Positions 34,683 to 44,847 of a stretch of DNA of 64,000 bases are shown piece by piece. The notes under the pieces are model-generated. The model was not told the DNA's origin and ran no database searches. It saw nothing but the letters and a program-made list of their open reading frames with translations. How positions within the stretch are numbered: position 1 is the stretch's first letter; every line of letters begins with the position of its first letter. The DNA comes from CAJINA01 sp964636125 (GTDB taxonomy: Bacteria > Desulfobacterota > Desulfobacteria > Desulfobacterales > CAJINA01): the NCBI GenBank assembly GCA_964636125.1, contig CAZWPX010000026.1:1-64000 (forward strand), read 5' to 3'. The position numbers were made by a program, and so were the translations under genes.

Positions 34683-35810
34683 ATGGCAACCATATTTGAA
34701 GAAAGCACTATAAACGGTCTAACCCTGAAAAACAGGCTGGTACGCTCGGCCACCTGGGAAGGCATGTGCCCACCGGATGGCCGGCCTTCCGGCAAGCTGG
34801 TAGAATTCTACCGCCAGCTGGCCGCCGGTGGCGTCGGCCTCATCATTACCAGCTATGCCTTTGTGAGCCCCGAAGGTAAACAACTGCCCGGACAGATGGG
34901 CATCCACACGGACGATTTCGCTGACGATTATAAAAAACTGGCGAAAGCCGTGCACGCCGCGGGCGGCAAGATCGCTGTCCAGTTGGTCCACACCGGCGGC
35001 CAGACCGACATCCGGACTGCCGGCCGGCAGCCGCTGGCACCTTCCGCCGTGAAAGTCGACCAGTACCAGGAAATGCCGGCGGAACTGACCCAAGAGCAGA
35101 TCGGCCGCATCGTATCTGAGTTTGCCAAAGCAGCCGGACGGGCCAAAGCGTGGGGCTTTGACGGGATTCAGCTGCACGGCGCCCATGGCTATCTCATCAA
35201 CCAGTTCCTCTCCCCGCTGACCAATCAACGCCTCGATGCCTATGGCGGCAGTATCGAAAAACGCATCCGCTTTCTCATGGAAGTTTACCGTGCGGTACGC
35301 CGGCAGGTCGGCACGAATTACCCGGTGATGATTAAACTCAACGCTTCTGACAACCTGAAAGGCGGCCTCGAAACAAGGGATGCGGATTACGCCGCCCGAC
35401 GACTATCCGAAGCAGGCATCGATGCGGTTGAAGTGTCCGCCGGAACCTCAGCGTCAGGCAAAAAGAACCCGGCCCGCCAGAAAATCATCAACCCGGGCAA
35501 AGAGGCCTACAACCTTGAACTGGCCCGGATGATGAAAGGCGCGGTGAGCTGCCCGGTCATGGTGGTGGGGGGGTATCGCTCTTACGAAGTTGCTGAAAAA
35601 ACAATCCACGAGGCGCTCATGGACTATGTGGCCATGGCCCGGCCGCTTATCCACGAACCGGGCCTGCCCGCCCGCTGGCAGCAGGGGGGCGATCGCAGCC
35701 CGGTCGGCTGCATCTCCTGCAACGGCTGCTTCGGACCAGGCTTGAATGAAGGCGGCATCTATTGCGTTATCGAGAAAAAAGCACGGGCAAAGGCTGAGCG
35801 AACAAAGTGA
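34683..35810 (+). CDS. Old-yellow-enzyme-family NADH:flavin oxidoreductase
   Basis: 375 residues. An FMN-binding TIM barrel: LKNRLVRSATWEGM at the start, HGAHGYLINQFLSP (substrate-binding HxxH), and YGGSIEKRIRF. The C-terminus has CISCNGC followed by a cysteine 12 positions on (C-x2-C-x2-C-x11-C), reminiscent of the 4Fe-4S ligands of 2,4-dienoyl-CoA reductase. The FAD/NAD domain of that enzyme is missing, so this is the barrel-only form. It probably reduces an enoyl compound with electrons from a partner. AAAAGGAG precedes the ATG; the stop overlaps the thiolase start by 4 bp. Confidence 0.9.
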   Translation: MATIFEESTINGLTLKNRLVRSATWEGMCPPDGRPSGKLVEFYRQLAAGGVGLIITSYAFVSPEGKQLPGQMGIHTDDFADDYKKLAKAVHAAGGKIAVQLVHTGGQTDIRTAGRQPLAPSAVKVDQYQEMPAELTQEQIGRIVSEFAKAAGRAKAWGFDGIQLHGAHGYLINQFLSPLTNQRLDAYGGSIEKRIRFLMEVYRAVRRQVGTNYPVMIKLNASDNLKGGLETRDADYAARRLSEAGIDAVEVSAGTSASGKKNPARQKIINPGKEAYNLELARMMKGAVSCPVMVVGGYRSYEVAEKTIHEALMDYVAMARPLIHEPGLPARWQQGGDRSPVGCISCNGCFGPGLNEGGIYCVIEKKARAKAERTK

Positions 35811-37303
35811 AAACATCCGTTGTGATCACCGGGTGGGGGCAGGTCACCCAGCCTAAACGTAAGACCACCGATATTCTGGATCCCCTGGGGTTAATGGCCG
35901 CAGCGGCCTTGAAAGCCGATACAATGACCGCGGCCGGCAACCGGCTGCGCCACCTTGACGGCATCATGGTGGTCAGGCCGTTGAGCGCCCATTACGAATC
36001 GGCCGCCGCGCAGCTGGCAGATCGAATCGGGGCGGCCCCCCGCTTTACCCTGGTTTCCAAAATAGGCGGGAACTCCCCGCAATCCATGGTAAACCAGGCT
36101 GCCGGGATGATTGCCCGCGGTGAGCTGGACTCTGTATTGATTGCCGGAGCCGAGGCTTACTACCCTAGGAAGGCCAGAGCGACTTCCAACAGCCATATCC
36201 TGTTCCAGGGACTTCCGGCAGACTACACCGGGGAGGATACCATCGGCAGCACTCCCCAGGAAACCGCCCACGGAATTGAACAGCCCATCCACGGTTTTCC
36301 CCTCTTTGAAACAGCCCTGTGGGCCGAGTCCGGCCTGGACAGGGAAACCTATCTGCAAAGAGTGGGCGCTCTCTGGGCAGCCTTCAGCATGGTGGCCGCC
36401 AACCATCCGCACGCATGGACAAAGCAACCGCGCTCCGCCGCAGAAATTTGCACGGCAACCCGGGACAACCGTTATATTGCCCTGCCGTACACGAAGTTCA
36501 TGAACCCGCTGGTCACGGTCGACCAGGGAGCGGCCATCATTTTGACAGCAGGCGAAAATGCGATACGGCCTAATCAGGCAGGCAGACGGCCGGTCTATTT
36601 TCGGGGCGGCGGTTATGCTGCTGACCGCCAGCGGTTTTTAATTGAAAAAACGAATTTCACCACCAGTCCGCCCCTGAAAGCCGCCGCCGGCAAAGCCCTG
36701 GAGCGGTCCGGAATCACCCTGGCCGAGATGGACTGCTTTGACCTCTACAGTTGTTTTCCATGCGCCGTAACCATTGCCCGGCGCATGCTGGGCCTGGCCG
36801 CTGAGGACCCGCGCCCCCTGACACTCACTGGCGGCCTGGGATTTTTCGGAGGTCCCGGAAACAACTACAGCCTGCACGCCATTGCAACTCTGGCCGACCA
36901 CATCGCAACAGGCCGACAGGACACCGGCCTGGTCACCTCCCTGGGCTGGTTCTTGCACAAACACGCCGCCGGTGTTTACAGCGCCCGCCCCGGCACCACC
37001 GACCTCGGGCCGCATGACCTGGCTGACCGCAAGGCGTATCTTGTCGGGGACCCTCCGGTAGACATCGTGGACCGGGCCTGCGGGGCCGGCACCGTTGAAA
37101 CCTACACGGTCAAGTTTACCCGGGAAGGCCGACCTCACGAAGCAATCCTCTATGGCCGCACCGATGCCGGCCTACGTTTCGTTGCTAAAACCCAACCCGA
37201 TGCCGACATGCTGAAATGGCTGATTTCAGAAAACCGGGTCGGCCGCCCGGTAACGCTCAGGCACGATGATCAGGCAGGCATAAATATTGCATTATTAGGT
37301 TGA
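35807..37303 (+). CDS. Thiolase-like acyl-CoA acetyltransferase (SCP-x/OB-fold type)
   Basis: 498 residues. Thiolase fold with GELDSVLIAGAEAYYPRKA in the N half and DLYSCFPCAVTIARRMLG then GGLGFFGGPGNNYSLHA in the C half; the C-terminal ~90 residues (from about 410) resemble an OB-fold domain. Where degradative thiolases have the nucleophilic cysteine (C-x-S-G-x-x-A), this protein reads GGNSPQSMVN. It therefore may not cleave acyl-CoA in the usual way; related DUF-type thiolases pair with a DUF35 protein. The 4-bp overlap with the old yellow enzyme points to a shared acyl-CoA or aromatic/steroid-like degradation step (inference). Confidence 0.85.
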   Translation: MKTSVVITGWGQVTQPKRKTTDILDPLGLMAAAALKADTMTAAGNRLRHLDGIMVVRPLSAHYESAAAQLADRIGAAPRFTLVSKIGGNSPQSMVNQAAGMIARGELDSVLIAGAEAYYPRKARATSNSHILFQGLPADYTGEDTIGSTPQETAHGIEQPIHGFPLFETALWAESGLDRETYLQRVGALWAAFSMVAANHPHAWTKQPRSAAEICTATRDNRYIALPYTKFMNPLVTVDQGAAIILTAGENAIRPNQAGRRPVYFRGGGYAADRQRFLIEKTNFTTSPPLKAAAGKALERSGITLAEMDCFDLYSCFPCAVTIARRMLGLAAEDPRPLTLTGGLGFFGGPGNNYSLHAIATLADHIATGRQDTGLVTSLGWFLHKHAAGVYSARPGTTDLGPHDLADRKAYLVGDPPVDIVDRACGAGTVETYTVKFTREGRPHEAILYGRTDAGLRFVAKTQPDADMLKWLISENRVGRPVTLRHDDQAGINIALLG

Positions 37304-37527
37304 AATAGGCCAAATACTGTCTCAGAGACGATACAGCCAGGCAATCTGCCCTGGGAATTGGGGTCCTATGGTCGATTGAGTACGCCTGGTTTACAGAGTC
37401 AGTGTGACATACTTGAGGATACTCCCTAAAGCTGGAACACAATATATATCGTTAGGATTATTGTATTGGACGGATTTCGAAATAGGTCGATCAAGTTTTA
37501 CCTGAATAGATTTGCGGAGGAGAAAGT

Positions 37528-38880
37528 ATGGATTTAGTTACGCTATCAAGAATGCAGTTTGCAGCCACCACCATGTTTCATTTTCTGTTTGTGCCTCTGA
37601 CACTGGGGTTGACGATTATCCTTGCCTACATGGAAACCAAGTACGTTCGAACCGGGGATGAAACCTACCTGGACATGACCAAATTCTGGGCCAAGTTGTT
37701 TCTCATCAATTTTGCTGTGGGCGTTGTCACCGGCATCACGCTGGAGTTCCAGTTCGGCACCAACTGGTCCCGTTATTCGGCCTATGTAGGGGATGTTTTC
37801 GGCTCCCTGCTGGCCATTGAGGCTACCGCCACCTTTTTTCTGGAATCCACATTTATCGGTGTGTGGATCTTCGGTTGGAAAAAGCTGTCGAAAAAGGCCC
37901 ATGCCGGCGTTATGTGGCTCATAGCTATTGGGTCCAATTGCTCTGCGATCTGGATTCTGATTGCCAATGCCTGGATGCAGAGTCCGGTCGGCTATACGAT
38001 TCGTAACGGAAGGGCGGAGATGGTTGACTTTTTTGCGATAATTTCCCAACAGTTCGCAATTTATAAGATCATCCACACCATCAGTGCCGGGCTTGTGCTG
38101 GCCTCCTTTTTCATTATGGGCATCAGCGCCTACCATCTGCTGAAAAACAATCACCAGGAATTTTTTACCAGGTCATTCAAGACCGGATTGGGTTTCGGTC
38201 TCATATTTTCCATTGTGGTATTCATTCTGGGAGATATGAACGGTGTGCTGGTGGCCGAAAAACAGCCTGCCAAGTTAGCAGCCATGGAGTCTTTGTGGGA
38301 AACCACAGACAAAGCGCCCGTCTATATGTTTGCCTGGCCGGATCAGGAAAATGAAAAAAACAGCATTGAAATCGGTGCCATTCCCGGCCTTCTCAGTTTC
38401 CTTGTAAAACACGATTTCAACGCTGTTGTTCCCGGACTCAAGGAATTTCCAAAAGAGGATCGGCCACCGGTACTGATCACCTCCTTTGCCTTTAAAGGCA
38501 TGGTCGGCCTGGGGACTATCTTCATCCTCCTGACCATAATTGGCTGGTTTAAAAGAAACAAGCTCCAGGACAACCCTTTATATCTGAAAGCTATGGTATT
38601 AGCCATTCCGTTACCCTACCTGGCCATCCAATTCGGATGGGTTGTCGCGGAAGTCGGCCGCCAGCCATGGCTCGTTTACGGACTGGCCCGCACAGCCGAC
38701 GGGGCCTCACCGATTGCAGCTTCGCAGGTGGCCTTTTCACTGATCGCATTTATCCTGGTTTACAGTGTGCTCGGGGCAGCCGGGTTCTACCTGATGTACC
38801 AGAAAGCGATAAAAGGCCCGGACCTGGACATTGCCGATCCCGCCGCTGACAGCGGCCCGGGTGAAGTACAACCGACCTAG
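37528..38880 (+). CDS. cydA: Cytochrome bd ubiquinol oxidase subunit I
   Basis: 450 residues, short Q-loop type. Heme-ligand histidines are in TTMFHFLFVPLTLG and KIIHTISAGLVLAS; the quinone region carries EKQPAKLAAME, and GRQPW is present near 390. About nine membrane segments. It oxidises quinol and reduces oxygen, likely an oxygen-defence respiratory enzyme in an anaerobe. GGAGGAGAAAG precedes the ATG. cydB follows after 88 bp. Confidence 0.97.
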   Translation: MDLVTLSRMQFAATTMFHFLFVPLTLGLTIILAYMETKYVRTGDETYLDMTKFWAKLFLINFAVGVVTGITLEFQFGTNWSRYSAYVGDVFGSLLAIEATATFFLESTFIGVWIFGWKKLSKKAHAGVMWLIAIGSNCSAIWILIANAWMQSPVGYTIRNGRAEMVDFFAIISQQFAIYKIIHTISAGLVLASFFIMGISAYHLLKNNHQEFFTRSFKTGLGFGLIFSIVVFILGDMNGVLVAEKQPAKLAAMESLWETTDKAPVYMFAWPDQENEKNSIEIGAIPGLLSFLVKHDFNAVVPGLKEFPKEDRPPVLITSFAFKGMVGLGTIFILLTIIGWFKRNKLQDNPLYLKAMVLAIPLPYLAIQFGWVVAEVGRQPWLVYGLARTADGASPIAASQVAFSLIAFILVYSVLGAAGFYLMYQKAIKGPDLDIADPAADSGPGEVQPT

Positions 38881-38968
38881 CCCGGTCGAATCGGGTCGGG
38901 TCTGGTCTGGTCGGGTATTGAATCCTGGTTTTCACTGTGATTATGCAAAAATGTAATGGGAGGATAAA

Positions 38969-39985
38969 ATGGTTTTAGAGTCAGTCTGGTTTTTTCTCTG
39001 GGGTCTTTTGTGGGCGATCTATTTTATGACGGATGGTTTTGACCTGGGCATCGGTGCTCTCTACCCTTTCCTGGGAAAGAGTGATACGGACAAAAGAACG
39101 ATGATCAATGCGATGGGCCCTTTATGGGATGGCAACGAAGTGTGGCTTCTCACGGCCGGAGGTGTTACTTTTGCGGCATTTCCCCTTGTGTATGCTGTCA
39201 TGTTCTCTTCCCTCTACACCGCATTGATGCTGATTCTATTTGCCCTGATTCTGCGGGGTGTCTCCTTTGAGTTTCGGAATCAAATCAGCAACCCGGTATG
39301 GATGAAGGCCTGGGATGCCTGCATTTTTGTCGGCAGCGCTGCTCCGGCCATCCTGTTCGGGGTCGCCTTTGCCAACATATTTCAAGGCATCCCCATTGAC
39401 CGGGAGGGCATTTACCATGGGACCCTGTTTACCCTGCTGAACCCCTACGGCCTCCTGGGGGGCGTGTTATTTTTACTTCTCTTTTTACAACATGGCGCCA
39501 ACTGGATCGCCATCAAAAGCACAGGGGATCTGCACGACCGGGCGGTTAAGACCTCAACCGCCATATGGCCGGCCTTGTTGGTGGTGGCCGTTATTTTCCT
39601 TGTCGCCAGCTGGTTTGCCACGCCCCTGTACGACAATTATCTCACGCACCCGGCCCTGTTCCTCGTGATTGTAGGCACGGTGGTCGCGTTGCTCGGCATC
39701 CGGTATTTCCTCCAGAAAAAAGCCTTCTTCAAGGCCTGGTTTGCATCTGCGGCGACTATTGTCGGGGCCACTTTCTTTGGTGTGATCGGGTTGTATCCGA
39801 ACCTGTTCCCATCCAGTCTTGATCCTCGCTACAGCCTGACAGCACACAATGCGGCATCCTCTCCGCTGACATTGAAAATTATGCTGACCGTTGTTGTCAT
39901 TTTCATTCCCATTGTGCTTGCTTACCAGATCTGGGCCTATTTCCTCTTCAAAGATAAAGTGACCGAAGAGGATTTTATGTACTAA
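38969..39985 (+). CDS. cydB: Cytochrome bd ubiquinol oxidase subunit II
   Basis: 338 residues with about eight to nine membrane segments. Typical opening WFFLWGLLWAIYFMTDGFDLG and GNEVWLLTAGG. It is the structural partner of CydA. GGGAGG precedes the ATG. No small CydX-type ORF is seen after it. A strong hairpin lies nine bases past the stop. Confidence 0.96.
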   Translation: MVLESVWFFLWGLLWAIYFMTDGFDLGIGALYPFLGKSDTDKRTMINAMGPLWDGNEVWLLTAGGVTFAAFPLVYAVMFSSLYTALMLILFALILRGVSFEFRNQISNPVWMKAWDACIFVGSAAPAILFGVAFANIFQGIPIDREGIYHGTLFTLLNPYGLLGGVLFLLLFLQHGANWIAIKSTGDLHDRAVKTSTAIWPALLVVAVIFLVASWFATPLYDNYLTHPALFLVIVGTVVALLGIRYFLQKKAFFKAWFASAATIVGATFFGVIGLYPNLFPSSLDPRYSLTAHNAASSPLTLKIMLTVVVIFIPIVLAYQIWAYFLFKDKVTEEDFMY

Positions 39986-39993
39986 TCTGCAAT

Positions 39994-40034
39994 CCCAGCA
40001 GTCCGGATGACCATAACAGTTCCGGGCTGTTGGG
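39994..40034. terminator. Intrinsic-terminator-like hairpin between cydB and cydC
   Basis: A 14-base imperfect stem (CCCAGCAGTCCGGA / TCCGGGCTGTTGGG) with a 13-base loop, followed by TTTGGTT and later TTTTT. It lies between the converging cydAB and cydDC genes and could serve cydAB; the T-run is interrupted. Confidence 0.55.
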
Positions 40035-40116
40035 TTTGGTTCCAGATTTTTAAATACAGAAAAAATCGTTGGGTAAGCAAGCGTGTCTGCCCGGTGGTCA
40101 GGGATAGCCAGCGACG

Positions 40117-41898
40117 TCAGCGGGTTTTCTCCGGGTGGGTTTGCTCCGAATGGGATCCCAGTTTTTGCAAAGCGGCGTAGCGTGCATTGCTTTTGGTCAA
40201 TTCGGCATGCGAACCGCGGGCGATGATGCGGCCCCGATCCAGCATGATTATTTCGTCAAAGTGTTCCAGGTCCGCTGTTCTATGGGTGATCAGGAGCAGG
40301 GTTTTTGCTGTGGTTTGCCGCACCAGTTCGCGCATCATTATTTGTTCGGTGAGGCGGTCCAGGCCTTCGGTGGGTTCATCAAGTATCCAGATGGGCGCAT
40401 TTTGCAGAAACAGCCGGGCAAGGCCCAAACGACGGGCCTGCCCACCTGAGAGGGTCCAGCCGGCCTCGCCTATCCAGGTTTCCAGTCCATCCGGAAGCGT
40501 CTCTACGAAATCAAGGAGCTGCGCCTTTTGCAAAGCAGCTTTCAGTGCGGATTCATCTGCCGCGGGCCTGGCCATTAGAAGGTTTCTGCGGAGGGTGGCA
40601 TTAAACAGGTGCGGCTGTTGGGAGACAACGCCGATGGTTTGCCGTAAATCGGATTCGGACAGGCGGGTAATGTCATGGCCACCGATGCAAACACTTCCAT
40701 TTACAGGATCCCAGAAACGCACGAGCAGGTTGAAAAGGGTGGATTTACCGGCACCCGTTTCGCCTATTATTGCCACAGTTCGGTTTTGATCAATGCGCAG
40801 GTTAAAGTCCTTGAGAACCCATGGGGCGGATTCGTGATATTGAAAATCAACGGCCTGGAAATAAATGTCGCATGTCTCAACTTTCCCGGCAGGCACTTCG
40901 GGGAAAACGACGGGAGGCGTGGTATCCACCAGTTCCAGCAGGCGCTGGCCAGCTTTTCGGGTCTGCCCGAGGTATTGATAGGCCCAGGGCAAAGGTAAAA
41001 GCGCCTCAAAGGAGCCCAATACCGCAAAGCCTATCAGGGCCAGATTAGCACCGTTCAGTAGTCCCTTTTCCACAAGATTCACGCCCAGGTAGAGGCTGGC
41101 CAGGACAGCCATGCCCGATAGCAGCATGGTCGCTGCAGTCGCCCCGCCGCGGATCCGGCTCATGCGGCCCTGGGCCCGGATAAGTGCCTGGCTGCTTTGC
41201 TCGAGTTCAGCCAGGTGCCCCTGCCAGGCCCCATAAACCACCAGTTCGGAAAGGCCCTGAACCCCCTCGACAACCCCTATCCTGACCTCGGAGATCTCGC
41301 GGTTCAGATGCCGGCCCGTACGGGCACCAAGTCTTGCCGCTGCCAGGGGGACTGCGATTCCGGCAATCAGCATAAACCCGAGCGCGGTGGTGGCAATCCA
41401 GGCATCAAAAAAAAGTAAAAACCCGGTGACTGCAACAATTGTAAAAATTGCTACAATCGTTGGGGAAAGGACTCTCACGTAGAGATTGTCGAGAGCGTCA
41501 ATGTCCGCTACGATCCGGTTCAGTATATCCGCGCTGCGGTATTGCATGAGACGCGCCGGTGCCAGCGGTTCTATGCGTTTATAGAACCAGACCCTGAGGG
41601 TGGCCAGCATACGGAAGGTGGCATCGTGTGACACCAGGCGCTCCCCATACCGGAAAAGCGTGCGGGCAATGGCAAACAGACGCACCCCTGCGCTGGGGTA
41701 GAAAAAGTTGAAAAGATAGGCAGCGCCCAGGCTCAGCCCGGCAAATGCCGCGGAGCTTATAAACCAGCCGGACAACGCCAGCAATCCCACCGAGGAGACG
41801 ACAGCCCCCCAACCCAGCAATGTGCCCAGGCCCATCAGCCGGAAATGGGGTCGGAAAAGGTGCAGGAAAGGCTTGAGATTCTTTTCCGACGTTTTCAT
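40117..41898 (-). CDS. cydC: Thiol reductant/cysteine ABC exporter subunit CydC
   Basis: 593 residues. Six membrane segments (to about 320), then the ATPase with Walker A GETGAGKST, signature LSGGQARRLGLARL and Walker B ILDEPTEGLD. CydDC exports cysteine/glutathione and is needed to assemble cytochrome bd; here it converges with cydAB. The start overlaps the cydD stop by 4 bp. Confidence 0.95.
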   Translation of the reverse strand: MKTSEKNLKPFLHLFRPHFRLMGLGTLLGWGAVVSSVGLLALSGWFISSAAFAGLSLGAAYLFNFFYPSAGVRLFAIARTLFRYGERLVSHDATFRMLATLRVWFYKRIEPLAPARLMQYRSADILNRIVADIDALDNLYVRVLSPTIVAIFTIVAVTGFLLFFDAWIATTALGFMLIAGIAVPLAAARLGARTGRHLNREISEVRIGVVEGVQGLSELVVYGAWQGHLAELEQSSQALIRAQGRMSRIRGGATAATMLLSGMAVLASLYLGVNLVEKGLLNGANLALIGFAVLGSFEALLPLPWAYQYLGQTRKAGQRLLELVDTTPPVVFPEVPAGKVETCDIYFQAVDFQYHESAPWVLKDFNLRIDQNRTVAIIGETGAGKSTLFNLLVRFWDPVNGSVCIGGHDITRLSESDLRQTIGVVSQQPHLFNATLRRNLLMARPAADESALKAALQKAQLLDFVETLPDGLETWIGEAGWTLSGGQARRLGLARLFLQNAPIWILDEPTEGLDRLTEQIMMRELVRQTTAKTLLLITHRTADLEHFDEIIMLDRGRIIARGSHAELTKSNARYAALQKLGSHSEQTHPEKTR

Positions 41899-43676
41899 GA
41901 TGCCCCGCCTTGATCGTAAAGGCCGGCCAGCCGCCTGAAGGTACCACCGCGGTGTACCAGTTCAGCATAGCTGCCCTCCTGTGCAATGCGGCCCCCGGCG
42001 AGTACTGCAATCCGCTGGCCGGATTGGATATGCCCCAGCCTGTGGGTGAGCAATAGAACTGTCCGGTCCTGGGACAATGTGTCGATGGCTTGCATCACCA
42101 TCCGTTCGTTTTCCATATCCAGACCGGCGGCGGGTTCATCCAGCAGCAGGAGCGGGGCATTTTTCAAGAATACGCGCGCCAGGGCCACCCGCTGGGCCTG
42201 CCCCCGGGATAACCCCCACCCCTGTTCACCGACCCTGGTATCGAGACCGTCCGGAAGGTGCCTGGCAAAATCGACAACACGGGCCGACCGTGCCGCTTTC
42301 TCGATTTCAGCTCTGGCAGCCCCGGGTTTACCCATGCCGATATTCCCGGCAATGGTATCCTTAAACAACACGGGCTGTTGTCCCAGCCAGCCAATGGCCA
42401 GGCGCCAGCTTTCGGGGGTCAATTTTGAGAGGAGGCGGTCATTGATCCGAATTTCTCCCCGGACCGGCGCAATGAATCCCAATAACAGGTTCAGCAGGGT
42501 AGTCTTTCCAGCACCGCTGGGCCCCACCAGGGCTACCTGCTCACCCGGCGACAGGCGCAGTGAGACATCTTCCAGGACAGTCGGGGTGCCTTGGGCATAG
42601 GTAAAATGGATGTTGCGCAATTCTATGGTAAGGGCTTTGGATTCAGCCAGCGGCTGGCCACCTGCAAAGACCTTTGCCGGGCACCTGGATAGAATCTTCA
42701 AAATTTCTTCCGCGGCCCCCATGGCTTCGGCCCGGGCGTGGTAATGGGTGCCAAGCTCCCGCAAAGGAAGATAAAAATCGGGCGCCAGCAGCAATATGAA
42801 CAGCCCATGCGCAAGGGTCAGCGCCTGTCCGTACATCCCGAATTGGGTAAATCCCAGATAGGTGGTTCCCAGGTATACGGCCACAAGTGCGATGGACAGC
42901 GAACTGAACAACTCCAGCACCGCTGTAGACAAAAAAGCGATTCGCAGTACCTGCATGGTTCGCACCCGGTACTCATCCGATGTCACGGCAATATTTTTTT
43001 CTTCGCTGCGGCTCCGGCCCAGCAGTTTCAGGGTGGGTAAGCCCTGGAGGGTGTCAAGAAATTGGGCGCTCATACGGGCAAGCACCTGGAAATGTCGCTG
43101 GCTGACAGCTTCGGCCCCCATTCCAACCAGAATCATGAACAGCGGTATCAGGGGCGCCGTCAGCAGCAGCAGCCCGCCGGCCGCCCAACTGATGGGGAAA
43201 ACAAAAGCCGCAATCGCTATGGGAATCGATACGGCCAGGGCCAATTGGGGTAAGTAATAGGCAAAAAACGCCTGGAGAGCTTCAACCTGTTCCACCAGGC
43301 AGGCGGATAAGGCGCCGCTGTGTGCTCCTTCAGTGGACTGGGGGCCCAGGTTGCCGATGTGCCGCATAAGGGCCATCCGGAGCTCCTGGCGCACCCTGGC
43401 ACCGGCGTAGAAACCGGACACTTCCTTGCCCCAGGCCAGGCCGGCCCGGAGCACAACAATGCCGCACAATGTGAGGAACAACAGGCCTAAATCCGCCTGT
43501 GAAAGCCCGTCGATGAACGCGCCATGGATGATCCGGGCCAAGAGTCTGGCTTGAAAAATCAGCAGCAGCCCGCCGGCAAATCCGGCTGCAACGGAAAGCA
43601 GGATCCAGCCCCTGGCGGGTTGAGCCTTTCCAAAAAGCCATGTCGATGGTTTTTGCTGTGTTATTTGAGATTCCAT
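41895..43676 (-). CDS. cydD: Thiol reductant/cysteine ABC exporter subunit CydD
   Basis: 593 residues. Six membrane segments followed by an ATPase: Walker A GPSGAGKTT, signature LSRGQAQRVALARV (Arg instead of the second usual Gly), Walker B LLLLDEPAAGLD. It partners CydC. The first gene of the leftward pair; the region upstream carries a GTCATTCCGG-type palindrome. Confidence 0.95.
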   Translation of the reverse strand: MESQITQQKPSTWLFGKAQPARGWILLSVAAGFAGGLLLIFQARLLARIIHGAFIDGLSQADLGLLFLTLCGIVVLRAGLAWGKEVSGFYAGARVRQELRMALMRHIGNLGPQSTEGAHSGALSACLVEQVEALQAFFAYYLPQLALAVSIPIAIAAFVFPISWAAGGLLLLTAPLIPLFMILVGMGAEAVSQRHFQVLARMSAQFLDTLQGLPTLKLLGRSRSEEKNIAVTSDEYRVRTMQVLRIAFLSTAVLELFSSLSIALVAVYLGTTYLGFTQFGMYGQALTLAHGLFILLLAPDFYLPLRELGTHYHARAEAMGAAEEILKILSRCPAKVFAGGQPLAESKALTIELRNIHFTYAQGTPTVLEDVSLRLSPGEQVALVGPSGAGKTTLLNLLLGFIAPVRGEIRINDRLLSKLTPESWRLAIGWLGQQPVLFKDTIAGNIGMGKPGAARAEIEKAARSARVVDFARHLPDGLDTRVGEQGWGLSRGQAQRVALARVFLKNAPLLLLDEPAAGLDMENERMVMQAIDTLSQDRTVLLLTHRLGHIQSGQRIAVLAGGRIAQEGSYAELVHRGGTFRRLAGLYDQGGAS

Positions 43677-43799
43677 CGCGTCAATGGTATCATCCGTCCT
43701 CGGTTATCTTGATCCGCTATTTTCAGCAGCACCACGCAGTTTATAGCTTCTGAAAGTGCTTTTCGCAATAATAAACCGGCGATTTAATAGCCTAAGCCC

Positions 43800-43885
43800 G
43801 TCATGCCGGACTTGATCCGGCATCCAGCAATACCGCTGGATAGCGGTTTAGCTTCACTGCACACCCGGCTTTCGCCGGAATGACA
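43800..43885. repeat. GTCATTCCGG-type palindromic repeat
   Basis: Imperfect inverted repeat: GTCATGCCGGACTTG on the left and CCGGCTTTCGCCGGAATGAC on the right, with CCAGCAATACCGCTGG between. The outer motif recurs at 49421-49450. This lies in the 389-bp region between cydD and the acyltransferase; the rest of that region shows nothing convincing. Confidence 0.7.
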
Positions 43886-44065
43886 ATCGTGAGGCATTTC
43901 CCCGCCGACTTAATATGGATATCGAAACTCTGGAAGGTGCGGTTCAGTGCAGTTAAATAGAAGGGATAATCTCTTAGGAAAATTCAGCAATACCAAGGGT
44001 CCTATCTTTGTCCCCGGGTATCAGGACACGTATATAGCCATTTTCAAGGCCATGGATCTGGCCAC

Positions 44066-44677
44066 CTACCCAACCGGAGTCGGATTGGCAGCTGCTGTGG
44101 AAATCGACTTGAGGGGATACTTACCCGATATATCCCTGTAAAAAGACCGGATAATTTCCATGTCCGCCTCAATATCCCCGGTGGGCTGCAGAACGGGACC
44201 GAAACCGCCAATTTTCTTTTTGTAATCCAGAAACCCCATGGCAATGGGAACCCCGGCACCGCTGGCAATGTGATAAAACCCTGTTTTCCAGTTGAGCACC
44301 CGCTTGCGGGTCCCCGCCGGCGGCACCGTCAGGACCAGGGCATCATGGCTGTTGAACTGGTCGATGCACTGGCCAACTACATTGTTTGCCCTGGACCGGT
44401 CAATGGGAATACCACCCAGCCATTTGAAAAGGTTTTTAAAAGGCCACCGAAAAATAGCGTCTTTGCCCATCCAGTAGATTTTGGCCCGCAGGACAAAGGC
44501 GGCAAAAAGCATGTAGGGAAGATCCCAGTTCGACGTATGGGGGGCGGCAATCAGCACATATTTGGGGACGTCCGGAAGGGTCCCTGTGGCCCGCCAGCCA
44601 TTGATCCATAAAAAGACAATTGCAAACCAGCGCATCAGGGTGCGTACAATGGGCGTATCGAAAATTGTGTAATTCAA
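44066..44677 (-). CDS. 1-acyl-glycerol-3-phosphate acyltransferase-like (PlsC family)
   Basis: 203 residues. The catalytic H-x4-D motif is HTSNWD, followed by a PFKNLFKWLGGIPIDRSRA block (the family's second motif) and VPPAGTRKR (third). It transfers an acyl chain to a lysophospholipid or other glycerol-type acceptor at the inner membrane. One hydrophobic N-terminal segment. Divergent from the LsrF-like gene. Confidence 0.85.
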   Translation of the reverse strand: MNYTIFDTPIVRTLMRWFAIVFLWINGWRATGTLPDVPKYVLIAAPHTSNWDLPYMLFAAFVLRAKIYWMGKDAIFRWPFKNLFKWLGGIPIDRSRANNVVGQCIDQFNSHDALVLTVPPAGTRKRVLNWKTGFYHIASGAGVPIAMGFLDYKKKIGGFGPVLQPTGDIEADMEIIRSFYRDISGKYPLKSISTAAANPTPVG

Positions 44678-44847
44678 AACCGGTTTCCTTGGAAATTAGG
44701 TAAATTGGATTTCAGTCTCAAGTTTTCTATCACATAGGAATAGACGCTCGATGTAAAGCTGTCCACGGCTTTTTACAAAACTTTTACATATGCTGTTTAA
44801 CCCCGATTGTGCCGGGCAGGCAATAATCGAATGTGTCCATCAGGCTA

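Noticed and set aside
43947..44141. Small rightward ORF opposite the acyltransferase end
   Set aside because: Overlaps the 3' end of the PlsC-family gene antisense and has no ribosome site or recognisable fold.
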